Shown here: positions 27,548 through 35,946 of the stretch, piece by piece
How positions within the stretch are numbered: position 1 is the first letter of the stretch
How the letters are laid out: the number at the start of each line of letters is the position of its first letter
NCBI RefSeq assembly: GCF_963678185.1
Contig: NZ_OY782757.1
Coordinates: 186,001-250,000, forward strand
Origin: an uncultured Tolumonas sp.
Lineage (GTDB): Bacteria > Pseudomonadota > Gammaproteobacteria > Enterobacterales > Aeromonadaceae
Direction: 5' to 3'
Length of the DNA stretch: 64,000 nucleotides
The notes under the pieces: generated by a model
What the model was told of the DNA's origin: nothing
The model's input: the letters and a program-made list of their open reading frames with translations, nothing else
The model's database searches: none
Position numbers and translations under genes: made by a program

Positions 27548-27571
27548 CGCGCCTGTAGCCCGTCAGGCGCG
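27548..27571 (+). other. Intercistronic hairpin after the binding-protein gene
   Basis: Perfect 8-bp G+C-rich stem CGCGCCTG/CAGGCGCG with an 8-base loop, in the 85-base gap between binding-protein and permease genes, without a T run. Such hairpins often protect the upstream message and lower downstream expression. Confidence 0.6.
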
Positions 27572-27621
27572 CATTTCATTCGCTTAATTTTTCGCTTAAA
27601 CAGATTTGTGCAGGAGTTATT

Positions 27622-28497
27622 ATGCGCCGGTTGAAAAACCTGATGCCTGAATTGGCTATGCTGATGCCCGCAATCGTGTTGTTAACAATCTTCGTGGTAG
27701 TGCCGTTTTTCATGTCGGGATATTTATCCTTCACCAACGAAAAACTGATTGCTCGCCCGATTGCGACAACATGGGTTGGATGGCGGAATTACGAACGTCT
27801 TTTTACCGATCCGGTTTTCTGGCAGGCCGTAAAAAACACGTTTTATTTTGCTTTGCTGGTCACTCCATTCCAGTTGGCAATTTCATTGGGGTCAGCGTTA
27901 CTGCTGAATAGCAAGTTGCCGCTGCGCACTCTATTTCGCAGCATCGCGTTATTACCATTATTAACCCCGATCACCGTTATCGTGGCGATCTGGGCGGTGC
28001 TTTACAAAATTCCTGATGGATTGTTTAACCATATTTATCAGTCGCTGCTTTCCACTTCGCAATATATCGATTGGCTGGGTAATGTAGATATGGCGATGCC
28101 AGCGATTGTGCTGTTGTCGGCCTGGGCAACGTTCCCATTCCAGATGTTGATCTATCTGGCGGGTTTGCAAGAGATCCCGAAAGATCTCTATGAAGCAGCG
28201 GAACTTGATGGTGCAAAACCGTTCCAACGCTTCTTGCATGTGACTTTACCGTGTCTGCGTAACACCAATATTTTCGTCATCATTGTGACCACCATTGGTG
28301 CATTGAAGTTATTTACTCAGGTCAGCATTCTCACTCACGGTGGCCCAAACGGCGCAACCAACACCATCATCCATTACATGTATGAAAACGGTTTTGTGGC
28401 GCAAAAAATCGGCTATGCCTCTGCGGTTTCAGTGGCGTTTTTCTTCACAGTAACGGCGATTGCATTGCTGCAACGTTTCCTGATGAAGAACGAGTAG
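27622..28497 (+). CDS. Sugar ABC transporter permease 1 (MalF/UgpA type)
   Basis: Inner-membrane permease of 291 residues with six hydrophobic segments. The EAA coupling motif reads YEAAELDGAKPFQRFLHVTLP, slightly past the middle of the second half, in the standard place. GCAGGAG precedes the ATG. It pairs with the next gene's product to form the sugar channel. Confidence 0.9.
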   Translation: MRRLKNLMPELAMLMPAIVLLTIFVVVPFFMSGYLSFTNEKLIARPIATTWVGWRNYERLFTDPVFWQAVKNTFYFALLVTPFQLAISLGSALLLNSKLPLRTLFRSIALLPLLTPITVIVAIWAVLYKIPDGLFNHIYQSLLSTSQYIDWLGNVDMAMPAIVLLSAWATFPFQMLIYLAGLQEIPKDLYEAAELDGAKPFQRFLHVTLPCLRNTNIFVIIVTTIGALKLFTQVSILTHGGPNGATNTIIHYMYENGFVAQKIGYASAVSVAFFFTVTAIALLQRFLMKNE

Positions 28498-28505
28498 GGG
28501 GCAAC

Positions 28506-29417
28506 ATGAAATCAGAATCCGTTCAGTTTGTTCCCGCGATTGATGAAACTGTTGCAGGCAAAGGGGATCAGGTCATGAAATTCCTGACAAGCTTAAAAAA
28601 TATTCGCATGTGGTGTGCGTTGCTGCTGTCGTTATGTGTTCTGGCACCGCTGATGATGATGGTGACGATCAGCCTTAATCCTGATGAAGAGCAGATCATG
28701 ATCTCGATGGGCACCATTAAGGCGTTCATCCCGCATGTGTTCTCGTTGGAGAATTATCGTGAGATCTGGGGTGACCCGAATCAGCCGTTTGCCCGCTATC
28801 TGTTCAACACCTTGTTCATTGTGTTTACAACGGTGTTTATGTCGATTGTTGTGAATTCGTCGGCAGCCTTTGCATTGGCCTGGGGGGAGGGGCGTTACCG
28901 TAAAATCGTGATTGGCTGTGTGGTCGCATTATTAGCGATCCCTGGGGAAAGTCTGGCACTGCCGCAACTGCTGATGGTGAGCAAGATGGGCATCATCGAC
29001 AGCTATGAGGTGCAGATCCTGCCCTTTATTGGCAATGCCATGTCACTGTTTCTGTTCTATCAGTTTTTCACCAAGATCCCAAAAGATCTGATTGATGCAG
29101 CCAAGGTCGATGGCGTCAGCCTGTTCAAAACCTATCTCTATATCGGTCTGCCACTCTCCAAACCAGTCATTGCGACAGTTGCCATTTTGCAGTTCCTTGA
29201 ATTCTGGAACAGCTATCTGTGGCCGGTCATGGTCACCCGTGGACCGGAATATCGTCCGCTATCGGTGGCGATGTCGGCCTACTTCAGCAGTAATCAGGCC
29301 TATTGGGGCAACATCATGGCGTTTGCGGTGTCGATGGCGATTCCGGTCATTATCTTCTTCTTATTTATTCAGCGGCATTTTGTTCAGAGTATTACTGGCA
29401 GTGCGGTGAAAGGTTAA
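28506..29417 (+). CDS. Sugar ABC transporter permease 2 (MalG/UgpE type)
   Basis: Second permease of the importer, 303 residues with six hydrophobic segments; the EAA-like coupling loop reads IDAAKVDGVSLFKTYLYIGLP. Two starts are plausible: 28506 with AGGGGGC upstream, and an internal ATG at 28575 with AGGGGAT upstream, which would remove a 23-residue hydrophilic leader. The first is kept because it sits nine bases after the previous stop. Confidence 0.9.
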   Translation: MKSESVQFVPAIDETVAGKGDQVMKFLTSLKNIRMWCALLLSLCVLAPLMMMVTISLNPDEEQIMISMGTIKAFIPHVFSLENYREIWGDPNQPFARYLFNTLFIVFTTVFMSIVVNSSAAFALAWGEGRYRKIVIGCVVALLAIPGESLALPQLLMVSKMGIIDSYEVQILPFIGNAMSLFLFYQFFTKIPKDLIDAAKVDGVSLFKTYLYIGLPLSKPVIATVAILQFLEFWNSYLWPVMVTRGPEYRPLSVAMSAYFSSNQAYWGNIMAFAVSMAIPVIIFFLFIQRHFVQSITGSAVKG

Positions 29418-29436
29418 GTCTTTAGCAGGAGTTCTC

Positions 29437-30891
29437 ATGTTAGCAGAAAAATTTTATCGCCCTCGGGTTCACTTTACTCCGCCATATGGCTGGTTGAATG
29501 ACCCTAACGGGTTGGTCTATCAGAATGGCGAATACCACTTGTTTTACCAATATCACCCACATGACAGCGTATGGGGGCCGATGCACTGGGGGCATGCTGT
29601 CAGCACAGATTTACTGTCGTGGACACATCTGCCGATTGCTCTGGCACCGGATGCACTGGGTGTTTGTTTCTCCGGCACGGCGATGGTGGATAAAGGTGAT
29701 CAATCCGGGCTGTTTGATGGTAAGGATGGTTTGCTGGCCTATTACACCATCACCGCAGACAAAACTTTGTTTAATCAAAGTCAGGGGTTGGCTTACAGCA
29801 ACGACAATGGCCGTCACTGGACGAAATATGCAGGTAATCCGGTGATTGCCAATCCGGGTTTTGAAGACTTCCGCGATCCGAAAGTGTTCTGGCACGAGCA
29901 AACGCAAGCCTGGATCATGCTGACCACCGTCGGTCAGCAGATCGCGATTTACCGCTCTATGGATGCGAAAACCTGGCTGTTCAGCTCTTTCTTTGGCGAA
30001 GAACATGGCGCGCACGATGAGCGAGCGTGGGAATGCCCGGATCTATTCGAGATCGGCATCGCGGGCAGTAAGAAAACCCGTTGGGTGCTGATCGTGGGGG
30101 TTCAGCGCGGTGCCTACTCAGGAGGCTCTGGCACACAGTATTTTGTCGGCCAGTTTGATGGCGAGCAATTCACCAATGAAAACACGCCAGAGACGGTGCT
30201 TTGGCTGGATTATGGCCGCGATTTTTATGCCACCCAAACCTGGTCTGATATTCCGACTGCTGACGGTCGCTGTATCGGCATCAGCTGGATGAGCAACTGG
30301 CTTTACGCCAATCAAGTGCCGACGCAAAGCTGGCGCTCCGCCATGACGATACCGCAGGAACTAACCCTGAAAGACACGCCTGACGGACTCCGGTTGTGTC
30401 ATGCGTATATCCGTGAATTAGAGGCGCTTTGTCAAAATCCGGTGACGGTCGCAGATAAAACGCAGACCACAGCGGGCCCGGTATTTGGTTTTGACTGGTC
30501 TGAAGCCCATCGTCTGCAGTTCTCGTTGGAACTGAAAGACAACAGCACACTGGTGTTACAACCAGTGAATGAACTTGAATTCACTTTTACTGCGCAGAAA
30601 GGGCAATTAACACTACGTTGCCAGCGTCACGGACAAATCGGTGTTGCGGAATTTGATGAGCATTTCCCGCATGATTTTTCTGTCGCGTTAGGTGCAAACC
30701 GGCCTTTGAGTGTCGATTTGTTGCTTGATCGTTGTTCTGCGGAATTGCTGCTGGATGATGGTCTTTACGCCATCACTAATCTGGTGTTCCCGAAAGAGGG
30801 CCCAGTGCAGCAATGTGTCGCATCATTGCGTGCCGGGGAAGTGGTTATCCGCGATTTCCACAGACATGATCTGGCTAAAGTGACTGCATAA
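29437..30891 (+). CDS. GH32 sucrose hydrolase (invertase/sucrose-6-phosphate hydrolase family)
   Basis: Glycoside hydrolase family 32 enzyme of 484 residues that cleaves the fructosyl bond of sucrose or short fructans. The three catalytic motifs are present: WLNDPNG (nucleophile D22), FRDP (residues 145-148) and WECPD (acid/base E199). A five-bladed propeller is followed by a C-terminal beta-sandwich from about residue 330. No signal peptide, so it acts in the cytoplasm on imported sugar. Because the linked importer is ABC-type, not PTS, the substrate should be unphosphorylated sucrose; that is inferred. It sits inside the transporter operon before the ATPase gene. Confidence 0.9.
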   Translation: MLAEKFYRPRVHFTPPYGWLNDPNGLVYQNGEYHLFYQYHPHDSVWGPMHWGHAVSTDLLSWTHLPIALAPDALGVCFSGTAMVDKGDQSGLFDGKDGLLAYYTITADKTLFNQSQGLAYSNDNGRHWTKYAGNPVIANPGFEDFRDPKVFWHEQTQAWIMLTTVGQQIAIYRSMDAKTWLFSSFFGEEHGAHDERAWECPDLFEIGIAGSKKTRWVLIVGVQRGAYSGGSGTQYFVGQFDGEQFTNENTPETVLWLDYGRDFYATQTWSDIPTADGRCIGISWMSNWLYANQVPTQSWRSAMTIPQELTLKDTPDGLRLCHAYIRELEALCQNPVTVADKTQTTAGPVFGFDWSEAHRLQFSLELKDNSTLVLQPVNELEFTFTAQKGQLTLRCQRHGQIGVAEFDEHFPHDFSVALGANRPLSVDLLLDRCSAELLLDDGLYAITNLVFPKEGPVQQCVASLRAGEVVIRDFHRHDLAKVTA

Positions 30892-30902
30892 GGAATTTGT
30901 AA

Positions 30903-32030
30903 ATGGCTGATTTAAAACTGAATAAAGTCGTTAAGCGTTTTGGCGAGGTACAGACTATCCATGGTGTCGATCTGGATATCAAACACGGTGAATTTGTGGT
31001 GTTCGTTGGTCCGTCTGGCTGTGGTAAATCAACGTTGTTACGCATGATTGCTGGCCTGGAAACCATCTCTGACGGAGAAGTCGTTATTGATGAGCAGACC
31101 GTAAATGATGTGTCACCTTCGGATCGCGGCATCGCCATGGTGTTTCAGTCTTATGCGCTTTATCCGCACATGACGGTGCGGGAAAACATGAGTTTCGGGT
31201 TGCGGCTGGCGAAGAAGAGCAAAGCTGAAATTGAACAGCGCGTGAGCGAAGCCTCTCGCATTCTGAAATTGGATCATCTGCTGGATCGGTTGCCGAAACA
31301 GCTTTCAGGTGGTCAGCGCCAGCGTGTCGCTATTGGCAGGACTATTGTGCGTAACCCGAAGGTCTTTCTGTTTGATGAACCGCTGTCAAATCTGGATGCA
31401 GAATTGCGCGTGCAGATGCGGGTCGAGATTTCAAAATTACACGAACAGCTCGGTAACACCATGGTGTATGTGACGCACGATCAGGTCGAAGCCATGACCA
31501 TGGCCGATAAAATAGTTGTGTTACGTGATGGTCGTGTTGAACAGGTGGGAGCACCGCTGGAGCTGTATCACAACCCACAAAACCAGTTTGTGGCTGGCTT
31601 CATCGGTTCCCCGCGAATGAACTTTCTGAATGCCGAAGTGCTGAAAACCGAAGCAGATAAAGCATGGCTGAAATTATCAGGGGGTGAAGAATTTTGCATG
31701 CAGACAGATCATCCTGTTACAGCAGGTGATGTGCTGTTGCTTGGCATTCGTCCTGAACATTTGCTGGTGGAAACGACCGGAGATGTTGGTATTTCACTGA
31801 AAGTCGATGTGGTTGAAGCATTGGGAGGCACAACCTTTGCCTATACCCAGTATGCCGGTGAAGATCAGGTTGTTGTCGTTACCGATGGTGGGCATATCAT
31901 TCCACGCGGTAAAACCCTGCCGGTCAGTTTCCAGCTGGAGCATGTGCATCTATTTGATACCAAAACAGGTCTAAGTTTATTACAACAGACAAAATCGCCG
32001 CAGGTAGAGAAAATGCTGGCAACAATGTGA
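30903..32030 (+). CDS. Sugar ABC transporter ATPase (MalK/UgpC/MsmK type)
   Basis: Cytoplasmic ATPase of 375 residues that powers the two permeases. Walker [11 protein letters not shown]-loop [13 protein letters not shown], signature [13 protein letters not shown], Walker [14 protein letters not shown] and H-loop [11 protein letters not shown] are all intact. A C-terminal TOBE/regulatory domain begins near residue 240 ([11 protein letters not shown]). It is the last structural gene of the operon; the regulator gene starts 96 bases later. Such ATPases sometimes serve several importers. Confidence 0.93.
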   Translation: MADLKLNKVVKRFGEVQTIHGVDLDIKHGEFVVFVGPSGCGKSTLLRMIAGLETISDGEVVIDEQTVNDVSPSDRGIAMVFQSYALYPHMTVRENMSFGLRLAKKSKAEIEQRVSEASRILKLDHLLDRLPKQLSGGQRQRVAIGRTIVRNPKVFLFDEPLSNLDAELRVQMRVEISKLHEQLGNTMVYVTHDQVEAMTMADKIVVLRDGRVEQVGAPLELYHNPQNQFVAGFIGSPRMNFLNAEVLKTEADKAWLKLSGGEEFCMQTDHPVTAGDVLLLGIRPEHLLVETTGDVGISLKVDVVEALGGTTFAYTQYAGEDQVVVVTDGGHIIPRGKTLPVSFQLEHVHLFDTKTGLSLLQQTKSPQVEKMLATM

Positions 32031-32036
32031 TCGCAC

Positions 32037-32097
32037 AGTACGTAATATGCTGATAAAACGAAGAAACGAGTGACGTTGCTTTGGCATATTACGTACT
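32037..32097. promoter_or_regulatory. Long perfect inverted repeat before the LacI-type gene
   Basis: Perfect 14-bp arms AGTACGTAATATGC (32037-32050) and GCATATTACGTACT (32084-32097), spacer 33 bases, filling most of the gap between the ATPase gene and the regulator gene. No T run follows, so a terminator is unlikely; an operator pair or autoregulation site is a better reading. A GATAAAAC direct repeat flanks each arm on the same side. Confidence 0.6.
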
Positions 32098-32126
32098 ATC
32101 AGATAAAACAGCAGTGGCACAGAATT

Positions 32127-33143
32127 ATGACGACAATAAGAGATGTTGCAGAGCTGGCAGGGGTATCTATTGCCACCATTTCCAGAGTTCTGAATAACAA
32201 AGGCAAAGTATCAGAAGAAACGGCAGACCGTGTTCGGGCAATTGTCAAAGAACTGGACTATGTCTATGTGAAACAACCGCTAAAACCTCGCCGGACGGAA
32301 GTGAAACCGCAGGGGCTGTTCGCTATCATTCTGCCTACACTCTCCAACCCGTATTTTTCTGAACTGTTAGATATTGTTGAACAGGAAGTGCAATATCTTG
32401 GCCGTTCGCTGCTGGTTTATAACTCACGCGGTGAAATGCAGCGTGAACTCTCGCTTTTGAATATCTGTAAACAGCAAAAGATTGATGGCCTGTTCATCGT
32501 GCCCAGCTCAAGTAAACCTGAACATATTGCATTGTTGAATCAGCAGCCGTTCCCTGTGGTGTCACTGACACAACTTCATCCTGAACTAACCAGCATTGCG
32601 GTTGATCATGCAGAAGGTGGTGCGCAAGTTGCTGAACATTTAACCAGCATGGGACACACCCAAATCGGTTATCTGGGGCCAGCAGATGAAGCTGAGCAAA
32701 AATTCACCGGTTTTCGTAACAAATTATCCGATTTAGGTATTCCGCTACCGGCAGAACGCATTATTGATACGCCGGATGTCTCCGCACCTGAATTATCAGC
32801 CCGATTTAGCGCATATCTCGATCAGCATGCAGTATTACCGTTTTCTGCTATTTTTGTGTTTAACGACGTTTCGGCTCAGTTGGTCATTGAGGTATTGCAG
32901 TCGCGCGGCTATCGCGTACCGGAAGATGTACTGGTGGTCGGGTTTGATAACACACTGATTGCGCAAGTTATGAATATCAGCAGTGTCGCGCAACCTATTA
33001 AAGAAATTGGCCGTTTAGGGTTTCAGGAGATGATGCGTTTAATTGAGCATCATGAACTCGAAAATGACACACATCATCTGATTCTGTCACCGCGCTTAGT
33101 GTTGCGGAATAGCTCTGTAAAGTTGATTAAACGCGTACTATAA
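32127..33143 (+). CDS. LacI-family transcriptional regulator of the sugar regulon
   Basis: DNA-binding regulator of 338 residues. The helix-turn-helix and hinge are at the N-terminus (TTIRDVAELAGVSIATISRV, LNNKGKVSEETADRV), followed by a periplasmic-binding-protein-like sugar domain (LFAIILPTLSNPYFSEL, then VVGFDNTLIAQVM). The start at 32127 is chosen because the family begins MTTIRDVA; a frame opening at 32070 would add 19 residues that read through the inverted repeat. It follows the sugar operon on the same strand and is its likely local repressor. Confidence 0.9.
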   Translation: MTTIRDVAELAGVSIATISRVLNNKGKVSEETADRVRAIVKELDYVYVKQPLKPRRTEVKPQGLFAIILPTLSNPYFSELLDIVEQEVQYLGRSLLVYNSRGEMQRELSLLNICKQQKIDGLFIVPSSSKPEHIALLNQQPFPVVSLTQLHPELTSIAVDHAEGGAQVAEHLTSMGHTQIGYLGPADEAEQKFTGFRNKLSDLGIPLPAERIIDTPDVSAPELSARFSAYLDQHAVLPFSAIFVFNDVSAQLVIEVLQSRGYRVPEDVLVVGFDNTLIAQVMNISSVAQPIKEIGRLGFQEMMRLIEHHELENDTHHLILSPRLVLRNSSVKLIKRVL

Positions 33144-33148
33144 GAAAT

Positions 33149-33709
33149 TTAGGTGGTTGATCTGATCACGCGGCAGGGATTGCCAACGGCCACAGAATAA
33201 TCCGGAATATCTTTAACAACCACGCTGCCAGCACCGATCACGCAGCCTTCGCCAATCGTGACACCGGGGCAAACAATAACACCGGCACCCAGCCATGTTT
33301 TGGCGCCAATTTTGATCGGTTTTGCATATTCCAACCCGCTGATCCGGGCAGTGGAATCAAGCGGATGGGTGGCCGTTACGACCTGTACAGAGGGGCCAAA
33401 CATCACGTCATCACCGATGGTTACTGGGGCAACATCCAAAATGGTACAACCAAAATTGGCGTAAAAGCGCTCACCCAGCGTAATGTTAAAACCATAATCA
33501 CAACGAAACGGTGGTGTGATATGGAAACTGTCACCATAAGAACCAATCAACTGGCGAAATAGCAGTGCCATTTGTTTTTTATCGGAAGGCAATGTGCTGT
33601 TAATTTTGAATTGCAGATCCGCAGAGGCGTGACGAGCATCAGAAAGCTCAGGGTCAGCCGCATTATAATATTCACCAGCCACCATTAATTCGCGTTGTGT
33701 TTTTGACAT
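33149..33709 (-). CDS. Sugar O-acetyltransferase (maltose/galactoside type)
   Basis: Cytoplasmic trimeric acetyl-CoA-dependent transferase of 186 residues with a left-handed beta-helix. It has the Maa/LacA N-terminal cap (KTQRELMVAGEYYNAADPEL) and hexapeptide repeats (VTIGDDVMFGPSVQVVTATH, with catalytic His in ATHPLD; then VTIGEGCVIGAGSVV). Such enzymes acetylate non-metabolised sugars. It converges with the LacI gene, five bases away, and its upstream region repeats the GTTACA motif of the sugar control region, so co-regulation is possible. Confidence 0.88.
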   Translation of the reverse strand: MSKTQRELMVAGEYYNAADPELSDARHASADLQFKINSTLPSDKKQMALLFRQLIGSYGDSFHITPPFRCDYGFNITLGERFYANFGCTILDVAPVTIGDDVMFGPSVQVVTATHPLDSTARISGLEYAKPIKIGAKTWLGAGVIVCPGVTIGEGCVIGAGSVVVKDIPDYSVAVGNPCRVIRSTT

Positions 33710-33764
33710 TATTTTGGAACTCCATTAGCTCAATAATCTTTAAATCAGCCTACTAAAGAAACCG

Positions 33765-33782
33765 GTTACATTCTTTGTTACA
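33765..33782. promoter_or_regulatory. GTTACA direct repeat upstream of the acetyltransferase gene
   Basis: GTTACA occurs at 33765-33770 and 33777-33782, 12 bases apart; the second copy is TTTGTTACA, as at 25731-25739 in the sugar control region. Position is about 60 bases upstream of the acetyltransferase start. Confidence 0.35.
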
Positions 33783-33840
33783 GCTGAAAATTATGAGAAT
33801 AATCACAAAAGAATATAATGGTGCAAATTAGGTATTAATG

Positions 33841-33856
33841 GTGTATATTTATACAG
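33841..33856 (+). promoter_or_regulatory. LexA (SOS) box before yebG
   Basis: GTGTATATTTATACAG differs from the enteric LexA consensus CTGT-N8-ACAG at only the first base, with an A+T-only centre. It ends 60 bases before the yebG start, and yebG is a known LexA target in E. coli. Confidence 0.8.
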
Positions 33857-33916
33857 TACATCTTGTGGCTAAAAATTGATACCCAAAATCCATCGGCGTT
33901 ATGCTGGAGAAAAATC

Positions 33917-34207
33917 ATGATCAAAATTGAATTTGTAGTATTGAATTCAAAAGGGGAAGAAAAGATGCGGACCACTGATGAATTGGCAGCCAAAGCCTAT
34001 GATCTGATGCTGGACGCAGCGGAAAAAGTAATGCCGATCATCGAATCTTCAGGTCTGGAATTAACTGAAAAGCAGACGGAAGATTTAGCTATTCATCTGG
34101 TGAAACATGGTGAAGCAGTGACAGCGGCGTTAGCGCCTGCAGTTAAAGGCGCAGCAGTGGTAAAACGCGCGCGCAAAAAGAATACTGAAAACGTCGAACA
34201 AGAATAA
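33917..34207 (+). CDS. yebG: YebG family SOS protein
   Basis: A 96-residue protein of the YebG family, DNA-damage-inducible in E. coli, of unknown biochemical role. The start at 33917 (MIKIEFVVLNSKGEEKMRTT) lines up with the E. coli N-terminus and has GGAGAA upstream; an ATG at 33965 also has a good ribosome site but would drop the conserved first strand. The middle is helical (AKAYDLMLDAAEKVMPIIE) and the tail is basic (KRARKKN). A LexA box at 33841 supports SOS control. Confidence 0.88.
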   Translation: MIKIEFVVLNSKGEEKMRTTDELAAKAYDLMLDAAEKVMPIIESSGLELTEKQTEDLAIHLVKHGEAVTAALAPAVKGAAVVKRARKKNTENVEQE

Positions 34208-34222
34208 CATCAGTTAAATTCA

Positions 34223-34244
34223 GGACAGCAGGAATATGCTGTCC
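34223..34244 (+). other. Hairpin after yebG
   Basis: Perfect 8-bp stem GGACAGCA/TGCTGTCC with loop GGAATA, 15 bases after the yebG stop. No T run follows, so termination is uncertain. Confidence 0.45.
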
Positions 34245-34263
34245 GAATAGATAGACCACCTAA

Positions 34264-34298
34264 AGTTCAAGTTTATGAACTACTATAATAATTATAGT
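34264..34298. promoter_or_regulatory. Two adjacent palindromes before the ABC-2 exporter
   Basis: AGTTCA-N6-TGAACT (34264-34281) abuts a perfect 17-base palindrome with 8-bp arms ACTATAAT/ATTATAGT (34282-34298). They sit 30 bases before the exporter's ATG, where a repressor would block a promoter. No regulator gene is adjacent. Confidence 0.5.
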
Positions 34299-34328
34299 GT
34301 TACATAAAATTGAACTGTGGTGGGGCGA

Positions 34329-35162
34329 ATGAATAGTCAGCCAGACACCTCTCAATCTATTGCAAGTTCCTATGCGATTGAGACTATCCAATTAACACGA
34401 CGATTTAATATCTTCACAGCAGTAGATCGGGTTGATCTTGCTGTGCCATATGGTGGAATATTTGGTTTGCTAGGACCAAATGGTGCTGGAAAAAGCACAC
34501 TCATCAAAATGTTAACCACATTACTCAAACCTTCTGATGGCACGGCTCGCGTTGCTGGTTTTGATATTGTTCAATCACCCTCTGAAGTACGAAAACGGAT
34601 CGGTTATGTCCCTCAATTACTTTCTGCCGATGGCGCACTGACGGGTTTCGAAAATCTCACCTTATCTGCCAAGTTATACGGTATTCCTCGCGCTGAACAA
34701 AAACCTCGGATCGAAGAAGCATTGCATTATATGAGGCTAACTGATCATGCCGACCAGCTGGTAAAACGATATTCCGGCGGCATGATCCGACGACTGGAAA
34801 TTGCACAAGCCATGCTACATCGTCCAGAGATATTATTTCTTGATGAGCCAACAATAGGTTTAGACCCAATGGCTTGTTTGAGTGTCTGGGAGCGGCTACA
34901 GGCGTTAAATAATGAGTATGGGATGACGATTTTAATGACCACCCATTTTATGGATGAAGTGGATGAACTTTGTGACATTGTTGCCATCCTGCATCAGGGA
35001 AAATTAGCTGCTTGCGATACGCCGGAACAGCTTAAAGCAGCAGTAGGGGCCGAGGCGACGATGACCGATGTATTCGCCCATTTTAGTGGTAGTGATATGG
35101 AGGAAAGCGGTGGTTATCGTAATGCGAAACAAACTCGTCTGACAGCAAAGCGATTGGGATGA
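34329..35162 (+). CDS. ABC-2 exporter ATPase (DrrA-like)
   Basis: Cytoplasmic ATPase of 277 residues, of the type that drives drug or polysaccharide exporters. Walker A GPNGAGKST, signature YSGGMIRRLEIAQ, Walker B ILFLDEPTIGLDP and H-loop TTHFMDE are intact. The start at 34329 is preferred over GTG at 34317 because GGGG lies just before the ATG. The permease gene follows after seven bases. Substrate unknown; the DrrA likeness suggests drug-type efflux. Confidence 0.88.
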   Translation: MNSQPDTSQSIASSYAIETIQLTRRFNIFTAVDRVDLAVPYGGIFGLLGPNGAGKSTLIKMLTTLLKPSDGTARVAGFDIVQSPSEVRKRIGYVPQLLSADGALTGFENLTLSAKLYGIPRAEQKPRIEEALHYMRLTDHADQLVKRYSGGMIRRLEIAQAMLHRPEILFLDEPTIGLDPMACLSVWERLQALNNEYGMTILMTTHFMDEVDELCDIVAILHQGKLAACDTPEQLKAAVGAEATMTDVFAHFSGSDMEESGGYRNAKQTRLTAKRLG

Positions 35163-35169
35163 ATACTTT

Positions 35170-35937
35170 ATGGACTTTATCACTGCTAGTCTTGCGATCG
35201 CGGAAATGGAGCTGAGAAAACTGTTTCGTGATCCCACCGAATTGTTTTCCCGTGCGATACAGCCAGCATTATGGCTAGCCGTATTTGGACAGGTTTTTAG
35301 CCGAGTGCGTGGTATTCCTATTGGCAACGTCAGTTATCTGGCTTTTATGACACCGGGCATATTGGCGCAAAGTGTTCTGTTTGCAGCGATATTTTATGGC
35401 ATCGCTGTTATTTGGGAACGTGATCTTGGGGTTATTCATAAGTTGCTGGTTAGCCCAAGCCCACGAGGGGCGTTGGTATTCGGTAAAGCAATTTCGGCTG
35501 GCGTCAGAGGCATGGTTCAAGCGGCTATCATCTACCTGATCGCTTTTATAATGAATATTCCTATTCGTTATGACCCTATTGCTATAGTCGGTGTTCTTTC
35601 TGGAGTCGTGCTTGGCTCAGCTGTTTTTTCAACATTCTCGTTAATTATCGCTTGTGTCGTCAAAACGCGGGAGCGATTCATGGGGATAGGACAAGTGCTG
35701 ACTATGCCGCTCTTTTTTGCGAGTAATGCCATCTATCCTTTATCTTTGATGCCGGATTGGCTCCGAGCTATTGCGAGCATCAACCCGCTGACTTACCTGG
35801 TTGATGCATTACGTATGCTGATGATCGACGGTACACAAGGCTCGCATAGCTTGTTTCTGAATTTTTCTGTACTCAGTGCGGTGTTTATCGTTTTTATATT
35901 TATTGCCGCCAAACTCTATCCAACATTAGTTGAATAG
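35170..35937 (+). CDS. ABC-2 exporter permease
   Basis: Inner-membrane permease of 255 residues with about six hydrophobic segments, family ABC2_membrane. The N-terminus (AEMELRKLFRDPTELFSRAIQP) is the usual cytoplasmic amphipathic start, and FFASNAIYPLSLMPDWLRAI with NPLTYLVDALR is the family signature near the C-terminus. Only 7 bases after the ATPase gene, so they form one exporter. Confidence 0.88.
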   Translation: MDFITASLAIAEMELRKLFRDPTELFSRAIQPALWLAVFGQVFSRVRGIPIGNVSYLAFMTPGILAQSVLFAAIFYGIAVIWERDLGVIHKLLVSPSPRGALVFGKAISAGVRGMVQAAIIYLIAFIMNIPIRYDPIAIVGVLSGVVLGSAVFSTFSLIIACVVKTRERFMGIGQVLTMPLFFASNAIYPLSLMPDWLRAIASINPLTYLVDALRMLMIDGTQGSHSLFLNFSVLSAVFIVFIFIAAKLYPTLVE

Positions 35938-35946
35938 CATTGTTTA

